Below are positions 62,388 to 64,000 of a stretch of 64,000 nt of DNA, one piece after another (within the stretch, counting starts at the first letter, position 1; each line of letters opens with the position of its first letter). Position numbers and translations under genes: made by a program. Below the pieces are notes generated by a model. That model did no database searches. It saw nothing but the letters and a program-made list of their open reading frames with translations, and was not told where the DNA came from. The stretch lies in NCBI RefSeq assembly GCF_900115295.1, contig NZ_FOVZ01000007.1:62001-126000 (forward strand), in the 5' to 3' direction. This stretch comes from Sphingomonas sp. OK281. GTDB lineage: Bacteria; Pseudomonadota; Alphaproteobacteria; Sphingomonadales; Sphingomonadaceae.

Positions 62388-62555
62388 ATTTTGCGGCAGA
62401 TACTGAAAAAAAACGACCTCGTTGTTTCAACCGCGCGCTTCCAGCCACACCAACGACGAAAAAGTTCGGCCCGCCCGCGCTAAGCTGTCCACAGGTTGAG
62501 GCGAGAGCGGGTTCGGGGCGGATCGCACGCTGGGCAACGACATAAGGGGGGCTTC

Positions 62556-64000
62556 ATGAACACCATACACGCCAAGATGGTCCGCGGACTGATGGCCTCG
62601 ACGGCACTGCTCGCCGCGGTAACCGCCGCACCGGTGCTTGCACAGGATGCGCAGTCGCCGCTCGATCAGTCGATCACCCCGACCGCTGACTCCGTCGGCG
62701 ACGGTGAGGCCATCGTCGTGACCGGATCGCGCATCCGTCGCGCCGGGCTCGACAACGCCGCGCCGGTCTCGGTCATCACCGCGCAGTCGATCACCGATCG
62801 CGGCTTCATCACCGCTGCCGACGCGCTCAACAACCTGCCCTCCAACGCACCGACGCTGAACCAGGCCGACGGTAGCGGCAATTCGAGTGGTGCCGGCTAT
62901 CAGGCGCCGAACCTGTTCAATCTCGGTGCCGGCCGCACGCTGACGCTCGTCAACGGTCGCCGCATGGTAACGAGCGGGTCGGGAATCGGCGCGGCCGACG
63001 GCAGCGGCGATGCGTTCGTCGATGCGAACATCATTCCGGTCGGCCTGCTCGACCGCGTCGAGGTGTATCAAGGCGGCGGCGCGGCGGTGTACGGATCGGA
63101 CGCGATCGCCGGCGTGGTGAACTACATCCTCAAGAAGGACTTCACCGGCCTGGAGGTCGACGCGCAGAACGGTATTTCCAGCCGCGGCGACTACGCCACG
63201 CACAGCCTGCGCGCGACCGCCGGCACCAACTTCGCCGACGGCCGCGGTAACGTCGCGATCGACCTCGGTTACTCAAGGTCGCCGACGCTGATGTTCTCGG
63301 CACGGCCGCTCTCCAATCTCGGGCGGCTGACGGTGAGCAACGGCGCCGATACCGGCCCGAGCGACGGCATCCCTGCGGTCAAGGAGATCTTCAACGCGGC
63401 GTTCTGGCCGTTCAACAGCAACGGCGTGATATTCACGCGCGCAGCGCCGGTCAGCCAGTTCCTCGCGCGCAGCGGCGGCAACGCGCTCCAGTTCGACAGC
63501 AGTGGCAATGTCGTGCCGTACAACACGGGCGTGCTGCAGGGCATTCCGTTCGCGGCCGGCGGCGACGGCTTCAAATACCAGGCGCTGGCTGGCCTGCGGA
63601 CGGGCGTCGAGCGCTACACCGCGAACGTGGTGGGTCATTACGACGTCACCGATCACCTCACCATATCGACCGAGCTGCTCTATGCCCGCACCAACGGCAC
63701 CGAAATCCCGCAGGGCAACAGCTACACCACGCTGAACGCCGGCTCGTACAATGGCCCGATCGCGTTCACCCGGAGCAATCCCTACCTCACAAGCCAGGCG
63801 AGAACGCTGCTCGGTGCGGCAAACCCTGCGTTTGGGAATGGATCGCCGCTGTACCTGTCGAAATATTTCTACGACCTCACGCCAGCCAACGACCAGACGA
63901 CCGACACCGACACCTACCGTGCAGCGCTGTCGGCGCAGGGCGACTTCGATGTCGCCAGTCGCAATTTCTACTGGTCGGTCGGCGGCAGCTACGCGCGGGT
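62556..64000 (+). CDS. TonB-dependent outer-membrane receptor (3' end beyond window)
   Basis: The first 481 residues are visible. A signal peptide ends VLAQ; IVVTGSRIRRAGLDN marks the mature start, followed by the plug (GAGRTLTLVNGRRM, GGGAAVYGSDAIAGVVNYILKK) and barrel strands. There is no STN domain. AAGGGGGG lies about 6 bases before the ATG. The context with S10 peptidases, M61 and an amidohydrolase suggests peptide uptake. Confidence 0.93.
   Translation, partial: MNTIHAKMVRGLMASTALLAAVTAAPVLAQDAQSPLDQSITPTADSVGDGEAIVVTGSRIRRAGLDNAAPVSVITAQSITDRGFITAADALNNLPSNAPTLNQADGSGNSSGAGYQAPNLFNLGAGRTLTLVNGRRMVTSGSGIGAADGSGDAFVDANIIPVGLLDRVEVYQGGGAAVYGSDAIAGVVNYILKKDFTGLEVDAQNGISSRGDYATHSLRATAGTNFADGRGNVAIDLGYSRSPTLMFSARPLSNLGRLTVSNGADTGPSDGIPAVKEIFNAAFWPFNSNGVIFTRAAPVSQFLARSGGNALQFDSSGNVVPYNTGVLQGIPFAAGGDGFKYQALAGLRTGVERYTANVVGHYDVTDHLTISTELLYARTNGTEIPQGNSYTTLNAGSYNGPIAFTRSNPYLTSQARTLLGAANPAFGNGSPLYLSKYFYDLTPANDQTTDTDTYRAALSAQGDFDVASRNFYWSVGGSYAR

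Overview
The window looks like a chromosome segment of a sphingomonad-type alphaproteobacterium, most likely Sphingomonas or a close relative. The evidence is the high GC content, three TonB-dependent receptors with an 'IVVTG' plug start, a FecI/FecR pair, Tat/Sec-exported glycosidases and peptidases, relaxase/ArdC/DUF736/DUF2285 genes of the kind found on sphingomonad integrative elements, and a lasso-peptide cluster with an isopeptidase. The assignment is inference from gene content; there is no rRNA in the window.

Region 1 (1-29.2 kb) is a catabolic island of at least five tightly packed transcription units. It holds glycosidases (GH27, GH43, GH127/GH146-type, GH2 and a DUF5695 protein), two exported DPP-IV-like S9 peptidases, a DUF885 metallopeptidase, a TonB receptor, a POT di/tripeptide transporter, an APC permease, a cytosolic M24 aminopeptidase, and three steps of 4-hydroxyproline breakdown (2-epimerase, D-hydroxyproline dehydrogenase, DapA-like deaminase) with a GntR/FCD regulator. 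Together these fit stepwise digestion of plant hydroxyproline-rich glycoproteins (extensin type): strip arabinose and galactose, cut at proline/hydroxyproline, import short peptides, release hydroxyproline and degrade it. A near-identical 11-bp palindromic motif (TATAC-N-GTATA type) lies upstream of four of the operons and suggests a single regulon.

Region 2 (about 30-51.6 kb) looks like a decayed integrative/mobilizable element: HNH nuclease, DUF3363 relaxase, transglycosylase, TraF-like peptidase, HTH protein, DUF736, DUF2958, ArdC, an XRE regulator and a frameshifted DUF6499/DUF2285 gene. No TraG/Trb/VirB transfer genes are present. Inserted in it (38.4-49.2 kb) is a complete lasso-peptide system: fecI-fecR-TonB receptor-isopeptidase on the plus strand, converging on precursor-B-C genes on the minus strand, with a GntR regulator behind the precursor. 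The predicted core is 17 residues, GTPIGARQETLMVGYYD, with a Gly1-Glu9 ring. The cyclase gene as read carries a one-base frameshift in a homopolymer.

Region 3 (51.4-52.4 kb) is an integration scar: a tRNA-Pro(UGG) flanked by recombinase-like remnants and a truncated response regulator. Region 4 (52.4-64 kb) is a second peptide-use locus: M61 peptidase, Lrp regulator, ornithine-cyclodeaminase-family enzyme, exported amidohydrolase, two S10 carboxypeptidase-like proteins, a Tat-exported class V aminotransferase-fold protein and the start of another TonB receptor.
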